NCBI GenBank assembly: GCA_023525975.1
Contig: JAKNSE010000034.1
Span: forward strand, 1,364,001-1,428,000
DNA from: Smallanthus sonchifolius
Lineage: Eukaryota > Streptophyta > Magnoliopsida > Asterales > Asteraceae
Length of the DNA: 64,000 nt
Reading direction: 5' to 3'
Of the stretch, positions 45,901 to 56,489 are shown one piece after another. The notes beneath the pieces are model-generated. The model saw nothing but the letters and a program-made list of their open reading frames with translations. It was not told where the DNA came from and did no database searches. How positions within the stretch are numbered: position 1 is the stretch's first letter; each line of letters starts with the position of its first letter. Both the position numbers and the translations under genes were made by a program.

Positions 45901-46612
45901 TTTATCATTACCTTTTCTTTCTTCTTCAACTACAACCACTTTAAAAAAAATAATAAAAAATTTATATAAGTGAACAGTGTTTTTACCAAATATACAAAAA
46001 ATTTATAATTAAATAATAATTTTTTATACCTTTATCGTTACTTTTTTTCTCACACCTCTACTCAAAAACACTTTAAGAATTATTAAAAAAATTAGGCGGT
46101 TGAAAAGTGTTTTCCCAAATATACATCCTCTCCGCTCACAACCATTTTAAATCACTCTCTAAAATATGCAAAACACACTCACACAAATATGCAAAAACTG
46201 CTGTGAATGCTAAGGGCTTAAAATTTGGGGCGTAAAACGGTGGATTTATTTATTTTTCATTCTTCCCCTGAATTTTGGCAAGGAAATAAAAATCAGAAGA
46301 TACAGAGCATGAGTGCATAAACAAAAATAATACCAGCAACAACCGAAATCTTCTTGTATCTATAACGATCAACAAAGATATCCACAGTGTATCTGAACGC
46401 CTTTGGATCCAGCAGCAGCGTTGTGATATCTTGAAACATTATCCCTGAAAATAAACTCGAAATTATCAGTCGTACGTCCACCAACTGTTCGACGAAAATC
46501 CCAAGTGAAAAAACAAGGTACCTGGTTTAGGAAAGTGAGGAACGACTCTTATGGCGTCTGATATCGCCTTTATCCTTGGGTCTCCATGTAACCCATTCTC
46601 TTCGGCAAACAT
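42912..46612 (-). CDS. APT: Adenine phosphoribosyltransferase
   Basis: Seven coding exons: 46612-46522, 46444-46334, 44819-44727, 43534-43385, 43297-43239, 43088-43026 and 42926-42912. All borders are GT..AG, phases join, and the product is 193 aa, the usual size for plant APT. The enzyme makes AMP from adenine and PRPP, salvaging adenine and inactivating cytokinin bases. Visible motifs: HGDPRIKAISDAIRVVPHFPKPG, IMFQDITTLLLDP, VEARGFIFGPPIALAIGAKFVPLRKP and the PRPP-binding loop VLIVDDLVATGGTL. The start MFAEENGLHGD has no transit peptide, so the protein is probably cytosolic. The final exon adds only four residues (ECTL) before TGA, and this last splice is the least certain. Introns 2 and 3 are long (1514 and 1192 bp) and contain repeat DNA. 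Confidence 0.95.
45804..46211. mobile_element. MITE-like element in APT intron 2 (GAGCATTC ends)
   Basis: It begins gagcattctcatcc and ends gctgtgaatgctaa, an imperfect inverted pair. The interior shares ttataattagagtaaaaatcattaactttt, ctttatcattac and aaccacttta words with DNA at 61053-61352, and a third related end (gatgtgaatgctctaa) is near 61720. Only the family relationship is secure; the superfamily is not. Confidence 0.6.
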
Positions 46613-46759
46613 CTCTCCGGAAAGAAAATCTGATCGGCGTGAGATAGACCGTCGTTCAGTTCGTCACTTTCTCCCTGAAGTTCAGATTATCCTGTGTGTT
46701 ATTTATAAGCGAATTACTTGTACTTTGCATTTTCCTCCAATGAAATATAAATAAATTTC

Positions 46760-47110
46760 TTTAAATGAACTTTAACATTTATTTATTTAATTTAAACAGA
46801 TAAAGAATCGGAACGGTATATTGTACGCATAGCAAAGGTATTGGTAAAGTCGGGTAATAATGATCGTCGTTTTCACTTTTCATTTTTCAAGGATTTATTT
46901 TGTGTTTATCTATTTTATTTTATTTTATTTTATTTTTGTGTGCATGTTTTATTTTCATAAAAAGTAGTCAGGTTTTACGGTATGAGTATGTATACGTTGT
47001 CATGAAGAGAATATATATTACTGTTTTATTTTGATGACTACAAAAGAATAATTTTTAGTTTTGATGCATATTGACATGTAATGTAATTTTCTCATCTGGG
47101 TTATTGACAT
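46760..47110. other. APT upstream spacer
   Basis: Contains a tattttattttattttatt microsatellite. No gene seen. The APT promoter is presumably within 46613-46800. Confidence 0.5.
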
Positions 47111-48000
47111 AGCTGGGCATAGAAGTGCACAAAGGATCCGGATCCGAAGGATTATCCGAAACCAGATCCGGCTAAAACCGGACATTTTGAAATCGGTCCG
47201 GACATTTTCAGAACCGGTTAGTGGGTATTTTGCGAACCGGATCAAAATCGGACATTTTGGGACCGGTTTTTTTGGACATTTTGGAACCGGTTATAACCGG
47301 TTCTAGCCGTTGGGGCAAAAAAAACGACCTTTTTTTGTTTTTTTTTTTGTGTTTGAGGCTTGAAACTAAGTATAAATAGGTATTGGGGGTATGGGTTAGT
47401 TCGCAACAATATTCTAGCTCTCAAAACTCAAAAACGCTCTCAAAACGCAAAAAAAAACACCCACTTATACGAAAAAAAAAAACGCTCTTATGGATTCCGC
47501 TTCCGCAAGCACTCAAAATTCGGTTGGTAGCGATGTCACGGTGGTGAGAGTACTTCCTTGCTCCCGAAACCAAGAGATATGAGCTCGATTTATGCGAAAT
47601 GTCGAACGGTTCGCAAAAGACTCGTTGCAAACGTTGTGGTAAAATTTTGGGTGTTGCGGGAAATAGCAGTTTGAGGAAACATATTGGTAGTCACGCAAAA
47701 CACACTCAAGGTGAAGATCAAACTAAAATGGGTAGGGATGAAGGAGTTTGGCAATACAATGTCGAGAAGGTTCGTGAGAGAATGACACGTTTCGTCATTC
47801 AAGAAGAATTGTCTTTTGATCACTTTGATAATCCGCGCTTGACGAGGATGATACAAGAGACGCTTCAACCAAGTTACATAAATGTAAGTCATTCTACAAT
47901 GGCCCGTGACCTAATAACCGTCCAAGCTTCCACGGTAGCTTCGGAATCTGTAACGAACCAAAATCCGGGTTTCGTTTTAAATAAATTAATATTATGGTGA
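47111..48000 (+). pseudogene. hAT transposon 5' end with BED zinc finger transposase fragment
   Basis: The probable terminus TAGCTGGGCATAG lies at 47111. It is followed by repeated ccggacatttt/gaaccggt words (47170-47310), typical of hAT subterminal binding sites. The reading 47599-48000 encodes a BED finger (KTRCKRCGKILGVAGNSSLRKHIGSH) and the start of a transposase (VRERMTRFVIQEELSFDHFDNPRLTRMI, LQPSYINVSHSTMARDL). The frame then passes into unrelated DNA. The catalytic core is missing, and a small C-terminal piece reappears at about 49940. Confidence 0.8.
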
Positions 48001-49935
48001 AAATAATATTTTAGAAATAAGTGGGAAACAAGTGGGTTTCAAGTTTGTAATAGGGTTTTGTTAGTTTTAACTAACTATGAGATTAATGGATGAAATGGAA
48101 GTTGAAGGACTAAATGTGTAAAATGGCCAAAAATCTGCCATTTGACTTGGTGAAGTCAAAATTGGCTTCATTTGCACAATTGAAGTCGTTCTTGAGCAAG
48201 AGAGGAAAAAGAGAAAAGTGTGTTGAAGTCATTTTCGTACAATTGAAGCTTGATTAGTGAAGGTTTTGGCTCACACAACACCTTCATAACATCAAGTAAG
48301 TGATTCTCTTCCTCTTGATTTCACCATGAATGTGTTCTTGGTGGGTTTTGGGTGAAATCCGAAATTATGTATGCATGTGATGAAATGGTGTTAGATTATT
48401 GATAATCTAGCTAAACTAGGTTAAAGAATGATGATTAACATCCTAGAACCATTTGATTTTGGTTATGAGAAGTTAGGGTTCATATGGTGAAAATTGGGGG
48501 TGTTTGGATCATGATGCTAAAATGATGAATTAATGAAGATTAAGTGTTTTTAAGATGTTAGACACTTGAACAAACACCAAATTAACTTAATAATAATTTT
48601 TGAAAGAAAAATTAGTGTTAAGATTAAGATAATGAAACTCAAGTGGGTGAGTTTGTGGTGAAAGAGGGTGTTTGGTTATGAGGATAACCCAAACGGGTCA
48701 ATTTGGGTTGGAAATGTGGAATTGAGTTGTGAACTCAATTGTAGTGGAATTTTGATGTATGATAGATTACTAAACTAGGTGAATTTGTTTAGGTGATCAA
48801 ATTGCAAAGCTAGAAGGTGTTGCGGGATCTTCTAACTAAAAAGGTAAGTGCTTTGCACTTACTTAGTAATGATAGGTGGTGGTGTTGATCATGTTTGAAT
48901 TTCATGATTGGTTATACAAATATCTTATATGTGTTTATTGGTATGTGGATGAATTTAGTTAATAAACCTATATGGTGTAAAAATTGACTTGTGTGGTAAA
49001 AGCCAAGTTTGTATGCATAATGTAGTTGACTATGTGGCATATAGTTAAACTAAAATGTAGAATATGTTGAATTGGTGTAAATGACTATGTGGTAAATAGT
49101 TAAGCTAAAATGTGGTATGTGATAAAGTATAGTAATTGACTTATGTGGTGTAAAGTCAAACTAAATGTGGTAATTTGAGGAAAGTGGCTTATGTGGAAAA
49201 TAAGTCAACCATTGTGGAAGAATGGTGAAGTCGGTGTAAATTGACTTATGCGGAATATAAGTCTAACCATTGTGGAATAATGGTGAGATTGGCGTATATG
49301 GACTTATGTGGTATATAAGTCAAACCATTGTGGAATAATGGTGAATGTGGTGTAATTGACTTATGTGGTATATAAGTCAAGTGTAAGGGACCTTAGTTGA
49401 CCAATTGGGTGTGAACGGGTCAAATGGGTTAAATAGGTGAAAAAGGGTGAAAACAAGTTGTAAATACTTGTTTGATATATTTATATCATTACTAACGGTG
49501 AAATATTATTGTGGTATTGCAGGGAAAGCTCCGAGGTAGGTCTATGTCAATGTTCAAGGGTGAAAGATTCTCGTATGAAATTTTTGTGTTTTTAAGGATT
49601 TATGTAAAATCCTTGTAAAGTGGTGTGTTTGACACTTGATTTATGTTTTGGTGAATATGTAATGTCATATGTTTGTTTTTGGTAAAAACCCATGTGTTGG
49701 GAAGGTTTGGTGTCAAACATTTTGGTAAAAGTTGTAAAAAGATGGAAATTTGGTTAAGTGTGAAAACTGCAGAAACTTTCTGTGAAAAAGGGCTTCTCGC
49801 GGGCCGCGACTTGGTGGAACGTATGAGTCGCGGTACGCGACAGGTAAAAAAAAAAAATTTCCTGGGTTATGTCTTCCGCGCGTTAAAGTTTTGTGCTTTT
49901 AAAAGTGGTGTGTTTCAGAATCTGTTTTTTCTCTT
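48001..49935. mobile_element. Unclassified repeat inserted in the hAT transposon, LTR-like
   Basis: About 1.9 kb without a recognisable protein separates the two hAT pieces. The style (long non-coding sequence, tandem repeats, a GC-rich gggccgcgac...gtcgcggtacgcgac segment near its end) resembles a Ty3-type LTR, but ends and target duplication were not found. Splice-like sites near its borders may explain open readings across it. Confidence 0.4.
49000..49390. repeat. Degenerate tandem repeat of about 58 bp
   Basis: Units read ttgacttatgtggtatataagtcaaaccattgtggaataatggtga. The clearest copies start near 49236, 49296 and 49355, and shorter variants are recognisable from about 49000. Each holds gacttatgtggtatataagtc, a near-palindrome. 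Confidence 0.8.
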
Positions 49936-50112
49936 AGTGGCAGGGTTTTCTACTCGAAGAACGAGGCTTACAACGGAATCTATGGAGATGTGTATTTGCT
50001 TGAATGACCATTTGGATGCCACCGAACGTGTACAACATATTGCAAAACTAAAAGACGAAATTATTCTAAAAATACATTTGAATATTATCGAATGCTATGC
50101 TTTTACAAATTA
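49936..50112 (+). pseudogene. hAT transposase C-terminal fragment
   Basis: GFSTRRTRLTTESMEMCICLNDHLDA (from about 49945) corresponds to the end of the hAT dimerisation domain, where RTRL/RSRLTP.T.E is conserved. It matches the BED-finger piece at 47599-48000 in strand and type, so both probably come from one element. Confidence 0.65.
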
Positions 50113-50252
50113 ACCACTTGATGTGTAAAATTGTGGGAAATATTATTTAAATATTCCAAAAAATACAATATTAGCTGTATTTATAATTTTCATATATTTT
50201 TTTACATATAACGTTTAACAAAGATTGTTGAACCGTTGACTTTGTTGTTTCT

Positions 50253-50542
50253 TTTTTTTTGAACGGCGACTTTCATTTTTGAGTGAGAGTCGCATCTCTG
50301 ACAAGTCGGAGACTCAATACCTGACCACTACGTTGTCTGAACTAGGCTTGCGGTCAGAGCGAGGGGTTAGGCGTTCCCCAGGAAACCATGGAGTCTGCTG
50401 CCCATTGACAGCAGTTGCGGCGCTACACGGGCTAAGACCCGTTAGCGTAACGCACTCCGGACTAAAACCCGGGTTTGCTCGGGTTTAAACTTACGTGACT
50501 TTGTTCAATCCTTCATTGCCTTACCACTAAACCAATCAAGTG
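50253..50542 (-). mobile_element. SINE with exact 18-bp target duplication
   Basis: GTTGACTTTGTTGTTTCT is present at 50235-50252 and again at 50543-50560. Between them lies a 290-bp unit whose T-run at the left marks the 3' end on the minus strand. The minus-strand head ccacttgattggtttagtggtaagg looks like a tRNA A-box region, and gggttttagtcc may be a decayed B box. There is no open frame. Confidence 0.88.
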
Positions 50543-50560
50543 GTTGACTTTGTTGTTTCT

Positions 50561-51099
50561 CCCTGGCCGTTCACAAAAGTGATTTGATAATTTTCCAGTA
50601 GTGATGGCCTAGGTCGAAGAGGACAACACCTTTTATATATAATAATTGTATTTTATTTTTAGGAGTTTGATTTTAAAAATGATTTGATACAACTATACTA
50701 GTTTCAAAAAAAAATTAAGACTTTTAATTTTATGAAAAATATTAAGTGATATATCAACTTTCTAAGTCCTTTGCTTTAGGGTAGTTTTTATTTTCTTATG
50801 ATATGTTTTGTTGAATTATAGGCTTGCGAAATTAGTATAACAAGTTTTCCGAACTTTTTTAAGATTTTATGATTAGTAATTGTGGAATTAATTTTACTTT
50901 TAAAATCATTGTGGAAAGTAATGTTTTTATTGACTAATTGAGTTTAAAAACTAAAATAAGGCTATGTGTAATTGTTTTATTAAAAAATAAGAAACATCGA
51001 GTTGCATAGACATATATACACTAACACACACAAAACTCGTCATACGCCAGTTTATATAAATAAATGAAAACAAAGAATTTAAACATTTGAGTTGTTTGG
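50561..51099. other. AT-rich spacer, no gene seen
   Basis: Nothing recognised. Confidence 0.5.
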
Positions 51100-51255
51100 C
51101 CCAGTGTAAAATTTCCCTTGCCACCCTATTTGAAGGTCGAAGGTTCAAGGCGGCTTATCCACAACTTTGATGTTGGTGTAGTGATTTGGCACCTCTTTTC
51201 GTATAATTCTGGATGTGGGTTCAAAACTCACTGCCACCAAACTTTTTTTTCGTTT
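51100..51255 (+). mobile_element. SINE-like repeat with tRNA-like segment
   Basis: gttggtgtagtgatttggcacc (A-box-like) is followed about 40 bp later by gtgggttcaaaactcac (B-box-like). A second similar pair may precede it (gtttggcccagtgtaaaa, gaaggttcaagg, 51095-51155). It ends at a T-run (51241). No target duplication was found. Confidence 0.5.
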
Positions 51256-52201
51256 ATTCTTTTTTCTTTTTTTTTTCTTTTCATTACTAATTAGGCTAAA
51301 TGTGAAAGACATAATAAAATTTTATATCTTTCTTTTGTTTTTTTTACATTTTACTTCAAGTTAAACAAATAGCTATAAACTCATATGTTTTTTATATACC
51401 TAACTAAAGTTTTTTTGTAACCGTCTCAACCGTTTAAAATCCGATTCACCCCGCGTGACACGGAAATTCGAGTTATGCAACGTTTTGAACCCGGTCAAGC
51501 CGTCGCAACGCCGCGGCGGGTAAAAAAATAATTAAATAAAAAAACAATTATTAAAAAAATTGAAAAAATTAATAAGTTTTTTTTTTCGAAAGGTGATTTA
51601 ATAAGTTAAGAAAAAAATATTTTATTTAAAAGTCTCCTTAATATCATACGTCAAATTTAATAGGTCTGGCAGAGAATAGTGGTGGCAGTAGGAGATCCCG
51701 GATCTTGGTGGTGGTCCCCGTCACACTAAACGCCAAATGACGTGGCAGTGTCCAAATGGGAGCAAATATAGTAAGCTTTTGTTTTTTGATATTATAATGG
51801 ACCCGCATGTAAACGTAGGGTCAAGATCTGGCCTGCTCAGAGCATTTACCATCTCCTGATCGCTTGTAAAAGGGAGTGTACAGTAGTCGGGTACACCACA
51901 ATACACACAATTAAATGCTCTACAGGGGGAACGACCCTCCAGGCTCCAACCCATTGATGACATAAAACCGGTCCATTCCCCCCTCCCCACCCATTCTGTA
52001 CCTTGTTCTATTTATGGGTAAAATCCCCAAAATGTTTCATAAAATGTCAAGTTGATTTATTTTATCGAGGATGTCTTTTTCAACAGTGTCGTCCGTAGTG
52101 TTTGAAAACAAATCCGAACGTTTAAAAAATTTTACAGGCAAGACACGTGCTGGTAGATTTTTTTGTTACAACTACACTAATGTAAAGCATCCACTTCAGG
52201 A
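51256..52201. other. Spacer, no gene seen
   Basis: It holds a tiny retroposon scar (51579-51597, between two ttaataagtt copies) and a GC-richer part (51660-52010) with acgtggcag and tatttatg that might be a promoter remnant, but no gene follows it. Confidence 0.45.
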
Positions 52202-52209
52202 TATGTATA

Positions 52210-52621
52210 CAGGGAGATATTCAAATAAAATATTCAAATAAAAAGTAGTTTTTCGTTAATAAATATAAGAAATGACCAACACGCTAAGAAACAATATCAA
52301 ACTAATTTCGATTGAGCTCATTTCAGCGGCGTTGGAACCGTATCGTCGAACTCTAGCATCTTATCTTTTAGGGTTTAGCGTTTAAGGTTTAGATTTTACA
52401 TTTGAATTTTAGGTTTTAACCTTAGGGTTTAGATTTTATTGTTTAGGTTTTTTTGGGGGATGGGGTGGGGGTTTAGGTTTTTGGGGGTGCGGGTGGAGGG
52501 GGTTTAGGCTTTTGGGTCCGTATTAGGGTTCGATGATACGGTTCCAACGCCGCTGAAATAAGCTCAATCGGAGTCGTTTGACCAACGCCGCGAAAAACCA
52601 TTTTTTAGTGGAACCTTCCCC
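52210..52621. mobile_element. TIR element with interior telomere-like repeats
   Basis: Inverted arms share attgagct(c/t)atttcagcggcgttggaaccgtat and a gtttttcg end region. The presumed flanks TATGTATA (52202-52209, 52622-52629) would be an 8-bp duplication but are low-complexity. Between the arms are many ttagggtttag/tttaggttt words, close to the plant telomere unit TTTAGGG, plus G-runs. A half copy lies at 63047-63235. Confidence 0.75.
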
Positions 52622-52629
52622 TATGTATA

Positions 52630-53333
52630 TATATCATATCCTTATATTATTAAAAGAACATAAGTTCTAAGTTAAAAGATTCTTACATCAAGCTTTTTAA
52701 ACCTTATCTTTATTCTTAAAATTATAATTAAATGAATATAGAATCTTAAATATACCAATTAGTTAACTATTTTTAAAAATTATAAGGATGATGAATGAGA
52801 TGTGAGAGACAGATTTAAAAAATTGAATAATTTTTTTATGAAATGATAATTTTTAGTAAATTATACATAGAATGATAAATAACTTGGTACGAATGGTGTA
52901 AGTCCTCAAATTTCAAGTAATAGTTAGCTGAAAGTTATTATCAATTAAAAGAAAGAATACTAGTAGTAGCTATATTGTCGTGTAAACAAAAAAAAATGTT
53001 TAAGGTCGTCCGGTATATTCAAGAAAAGCACGCCGTGGTCCTACGTGAACACGATATCACGCCGTGATATCCATGAGAACACCGCCCCCTTGACTCATTA
53101 ATCACGCCGTGATATCTCGGCGTGAGAATTATCACGCGAACGTTTGCACCATTTTTCAAATTATTACTGTTGAACGGTAATAATTCCTGTCGTTAGAAAA
53201 ATAAAATATTTAAATAATTAATAATATTTATTTTTACTCACTATAAATACTCATTTTTACTCTATAATATTTACACTCATTTTTTACCCAAACTCACTAA
53301 TCTTCTATACTCCTTTCTAACCCATAACAAAAA
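52630..53333. other. Spacer with atcacgccgtgat palindromes
   Basis: AT-rich to about 52980, then a part with three atcacgccgtgatat/tctcggcgtgag words (53050-53130), probably the subterminal part of the Harbinger remnant that follows. Confidence 0.5.
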
Positions 53334-54052
53334 ATGAGTAACGATCCGAACCCAAACTTTTGAGCTCAATACGCGGCTCGTGATAACGCGTTTATGTTTT
53401 GAGCTCAATATACGGCTCGTGATAACGCGTTTATGGCCAACCCGAACTTTCAACCCAACCCAAATTTTCAACAAAACCCGAACTTTCAACCAAACCCGAA
53501 CTTTCAACAAAACCAGAACTTCCAACCCAACCTGAACTTCCTACCCAACCCGAACTTCCAACCAAACCCGAACTTTCAAATGTTTAACTACCAATCCCCA
53601 ATATCCCAACCGGGTACACCACTTGACTTTGTACCCGAAACTCAATAAATGTCACAAGAAACCGTGGACGAGAATCAAAATGTAAGGAAAGACTATACAT
53701 TGCCCCCACCCGAACCGGCTCGTTAAAAAATAGAACATAAACCGACATCGACGCTAGTCCGGGTGCTTCTGATGGTAGATCTATGTACGACCTCAACATA
53801 GATGCACCGAAATACGTGGAAGAAATACCCCGTCCGATAGGGAAGAAAAAAGCAAAAGCCCAAGCAACGGACTCGGGTTCGGTTGCAAGTCACGACGAAA
53901 TCGGCGAGAAAATGGTCAAACAAATGACAAGATTTAACAACGCCCAAGACGAGAGGATGGATTGGAAACGAACAAAACAAGAGATCGAAATTCTTGCCAT
54001 GGATCTTGATTCACTCTCCACCGCGCAACGTTTTTTTATTGAAAAAAAATAA
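53334..54052 (+). pseudogene. Harbinger-associated Myb/NAM-like protein remnant with PNFQ repeats
   Basis: From ATG 53334 the frame reads MSNDPNPNF, stop, AQYAARDNAFMF, stop, AQYTARDNAFMANPNFQPNPNFQQ: nine or so NPNFQ-type units to 53648. Both stops are TGA (53361-53363 and 53400-53402) in a tandemly repeated unit, where Trp (TGG) would fit NFWAQY. After further stops, 53783-54052 gives PRPIGKKKAKAQATDSG and a charged coiled helix ending LSTAQRFFIEKK, the NAM-associated C-terminal region of the second Harbinger protein. It is clearly decayed. TIRs were not identified, although gggtatacccg words near 54225 and 54323 may belong to its right end. Confidence 0.65.
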
Positions 54053-54654
54053 AAGGAGATCAAAGAATGTCATGGTATCCCGTAGGTTTTGGTTATGTAT
54101 TTTTTTAATTAATGTTTTTTTAGTTATTTTAATTAATGTATTTTTTTAATTATTAATGAATATTATTTATTATGTTTTATTTTAAAATAAACATTAAATT
54201 ATCACACCACCACAATCACATGGGTATACCCTTTGCCTTGTGATAGGTGGTGTGATTTTCTAGAATCTGACGTGACGACACGTAACGTGCCCTTTATTAT
54301 CGCATGACACTATAATTATATGGGTATACCCGGTGTGAAGGTAGGTTTTAAATGCAAAAGATGATATACATCACACACAAAGATAAATGTTTAAAAAAAA
54401 AAGTAGAAAACAGAACATATGACCACATGGCTAATAACAAATGATATACATCACACACAAAGATAAATAATACACCAATCACATATTTACATATATAAAA
54501 TACAAATATAATTTACCAGTATTATTTTATATGAAATAAAATATTTATAATTTTCAAACTATATAATACATTTACTTAACCTTAAGGAAGTGTCGGCGAA
54601 TAATGGGAGACCACTAACACTTCCACTACTTTGTTGTTTTGTTATGGATTTAGT

Positions 54655-54780
54655 TTTTCAAATACAAACCGAAATGTGGTCTTGGTGTGTTGGTTAGTCG
54701 TTGTGTTTCTCTTAAGTCTCTAGTTCTAGTCTCACTATCAATATTTTCTCAATTATTTCATATATACTTTTTGTTGATGT
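54655..54780 (+). repeat. tRNA-derived SINE-like head
   Basis: tcttggtgtgttggttagtcg resembles an A box and, about 40 bp on, ctagttctagtctc resembles a B box. Tail and target duplication are unclear. Confidence 0.45.
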
Positions 54781-54787
54781 TCTTTAG

Positions 54788-56056
54788 GGTGATGGGGGCG
54801 TGTAACTAGAACACAGTCGAGTAGGAGAGAGTGGAGCGGGTAAAGGGGTACATCGCCCCCAATAACTCGAGTAGGGCGGGGTAGTTTTGGTCGAGTATTT
54901 TGAACGAGTATATTTACTCGGTATCCGTTGGGGAGAGCCGTTGGAGCTAGCCATTGGTGGGGGGGGGGGGTTTGGGTGCTTAAAAAAAAACTAATTTTTT
55001 ACCTATATATATCCACAATCCACACACATATATTTTTACCTATTATCTATATATCTTTCATCTCATCTATATAATTTTACACTTTACAAAAAAAAATGGA
55101 AGGATCATAAAAAAAAATCAACAAAACCTAGAAAATTTAGGTATTTTTTAATTTTCTTATCTAACGTTTCAAATTATATATATATAAACAAAGAAGAACG
55201 AGTGGTACAAGTGATTTGGACCTTCTTGAAGCGGCTTTAAGCCATTACAAGAAAATGTACAAAAGACCATTCACCAACTTGAAATATTGAGAGGTTGTAC
55301 GCAACAATGCTAAATGGAAACCCATAGCATTGATGGATGATGATTTAGAAGGAAGCCAGTCCTCAAAAACAACAAAAACTTACTAGTCAAGAACCCTAAG
55401 TGACTCGGAGGGTTTTACAAACCTCTTTCCCAACATAAACGTGAACGCCGAACCGCAAGATGACACGACACCGACAAGGCCAAAATGTTCGGGTAAGAAA
55501 TCGGCCGAAAGTTCATCTATTAAAGGAAATTTGGTAGACATAGTCGAAGAATACAAGATAAGAAAAAAAAGTATTCGGGATAAGATGGCGGAAGCAAAAT
55601 TAAAAAGAGAACAAACGACGATTGAGTTGATGCTTGAAAAACAAAAGGATCGTGACATCAAAACATTCACCGAATCGCATGATCATCTCGTAGAACCGTA
55701 ATTGTCGATTGTATTGCAACGTAAACGTGAAATTGCCGCAAAGTATGGATGACAATGCACCTTTTAGATTTTAAAATTTTATTATCTAGCTTTTATTTAT
55801 TTTGTTAATTTTCTAGTTTATTAAATTTTTATTTGTAGGTTTTTTTATTTTTAATTGTAGTATGTTAATTTTAATTTAATGAAATTGACTTTTTTTATTT
55901 AAATGTTTTTTTATAAAAAAGAGTTGGTGAGTAAAATGAGTAGGATGTTTCTAATAAAATCTGAGTAAATGAATAAATTAGTAGTTTTGAGTTGTCAGAA
56001 TTCTATTGGGCAGTTTTGATTAGTAAATGAGTTGTTGGGTTAATGACCCACATCTC
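54788..56056 (+). mobile_element. Second Harbinger-like remnant
   Basis: The left end TTAGGGTGATGGGGGCG (54787) and the right inverse CCCACATCTCCCTA (ending near 56060) may be diverged TIRs. A GC-rich leader with gtcgagtagg words precedes a poly(G) run at 54961-54970. The inside encodes the NAM-type protein fragment at 55441-55701. Its right end is the insertion point of a later hAT MITE (56065-56481). Confidence 0.45.
55441..55701 (+). pseudogene. NAM-associated C-terminal fragment of the Harbinger accessory protein
   Basis: RPKCSGKKSAESSSIKGNLVDIVEEYKIRKKSIRDKMAEAKLKREQTTIELMLEKQKDRDIKTF matches the RP.G.KK-then-long-charged-helix plan of this family, like the copies at 25973 and 53783. 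Upstream, 55200-55440 gives YKRPFTNLKYW in other frames, consistent with the middle of the same protein after stops. Confidence 0.6.
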
Positions 56057-56064
56057 CCTATTAT

Positions 56065-56481
56065 TAGGGGTGTTCAAAGTCGGATATCCGAAAAGTTCGG
56101 ATATCCGAAAATTTCGGATAGTGGATTTCACTATCCGAATCCGAAATTTCGGATATCCGAATTTCGGATATCCGAAATTTCGGATACGGATTCAGATAGT
56201 GAAACGGATATCCGAAAATATAAAAAAATAATATTTTTAAATTACAAAAATAATTAAAAACTTAAAAAAACATTAGAAAATATACATATAAAAATATATA
56301 AATATAATATATCGGGTTTTGATTCAACTTTTCTTATTTTTAAATAATAAAAACAATTAAAAAAATAAATAAATATAATATTTCGGATATCCGAAATATC
56401 CGAAAATCACTATCCGAATCCGAAAATTCGGATATCCGAATTTTCGGATAATTCGGATTCGATTTTTTTTGAACACCCCTA
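56065..56481. mobile_element. hAT-type MITE (CGGATATCCG family)
   Basis: The ends TAGGGGTGTTCAAA and TTTTTTGAACACCCCTA are flanked by the exact 8-bp duplication CCTATTAT (56057-56064, 56482-56489). Both subterminal blocks are packed with cggatatccgaaa words. 417 bp, no gene. Same family as 40561-40894. Confidence 0.93.
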
Positions 56482-56489
56482 CCTATTAT

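Noticed and set aside
52370..52510. Interstitial telomere or chromosome-fusion scar
   Set aside because: The telomere-like words are irregular and belong to a TIR element with a second partial copy at 63 kb.
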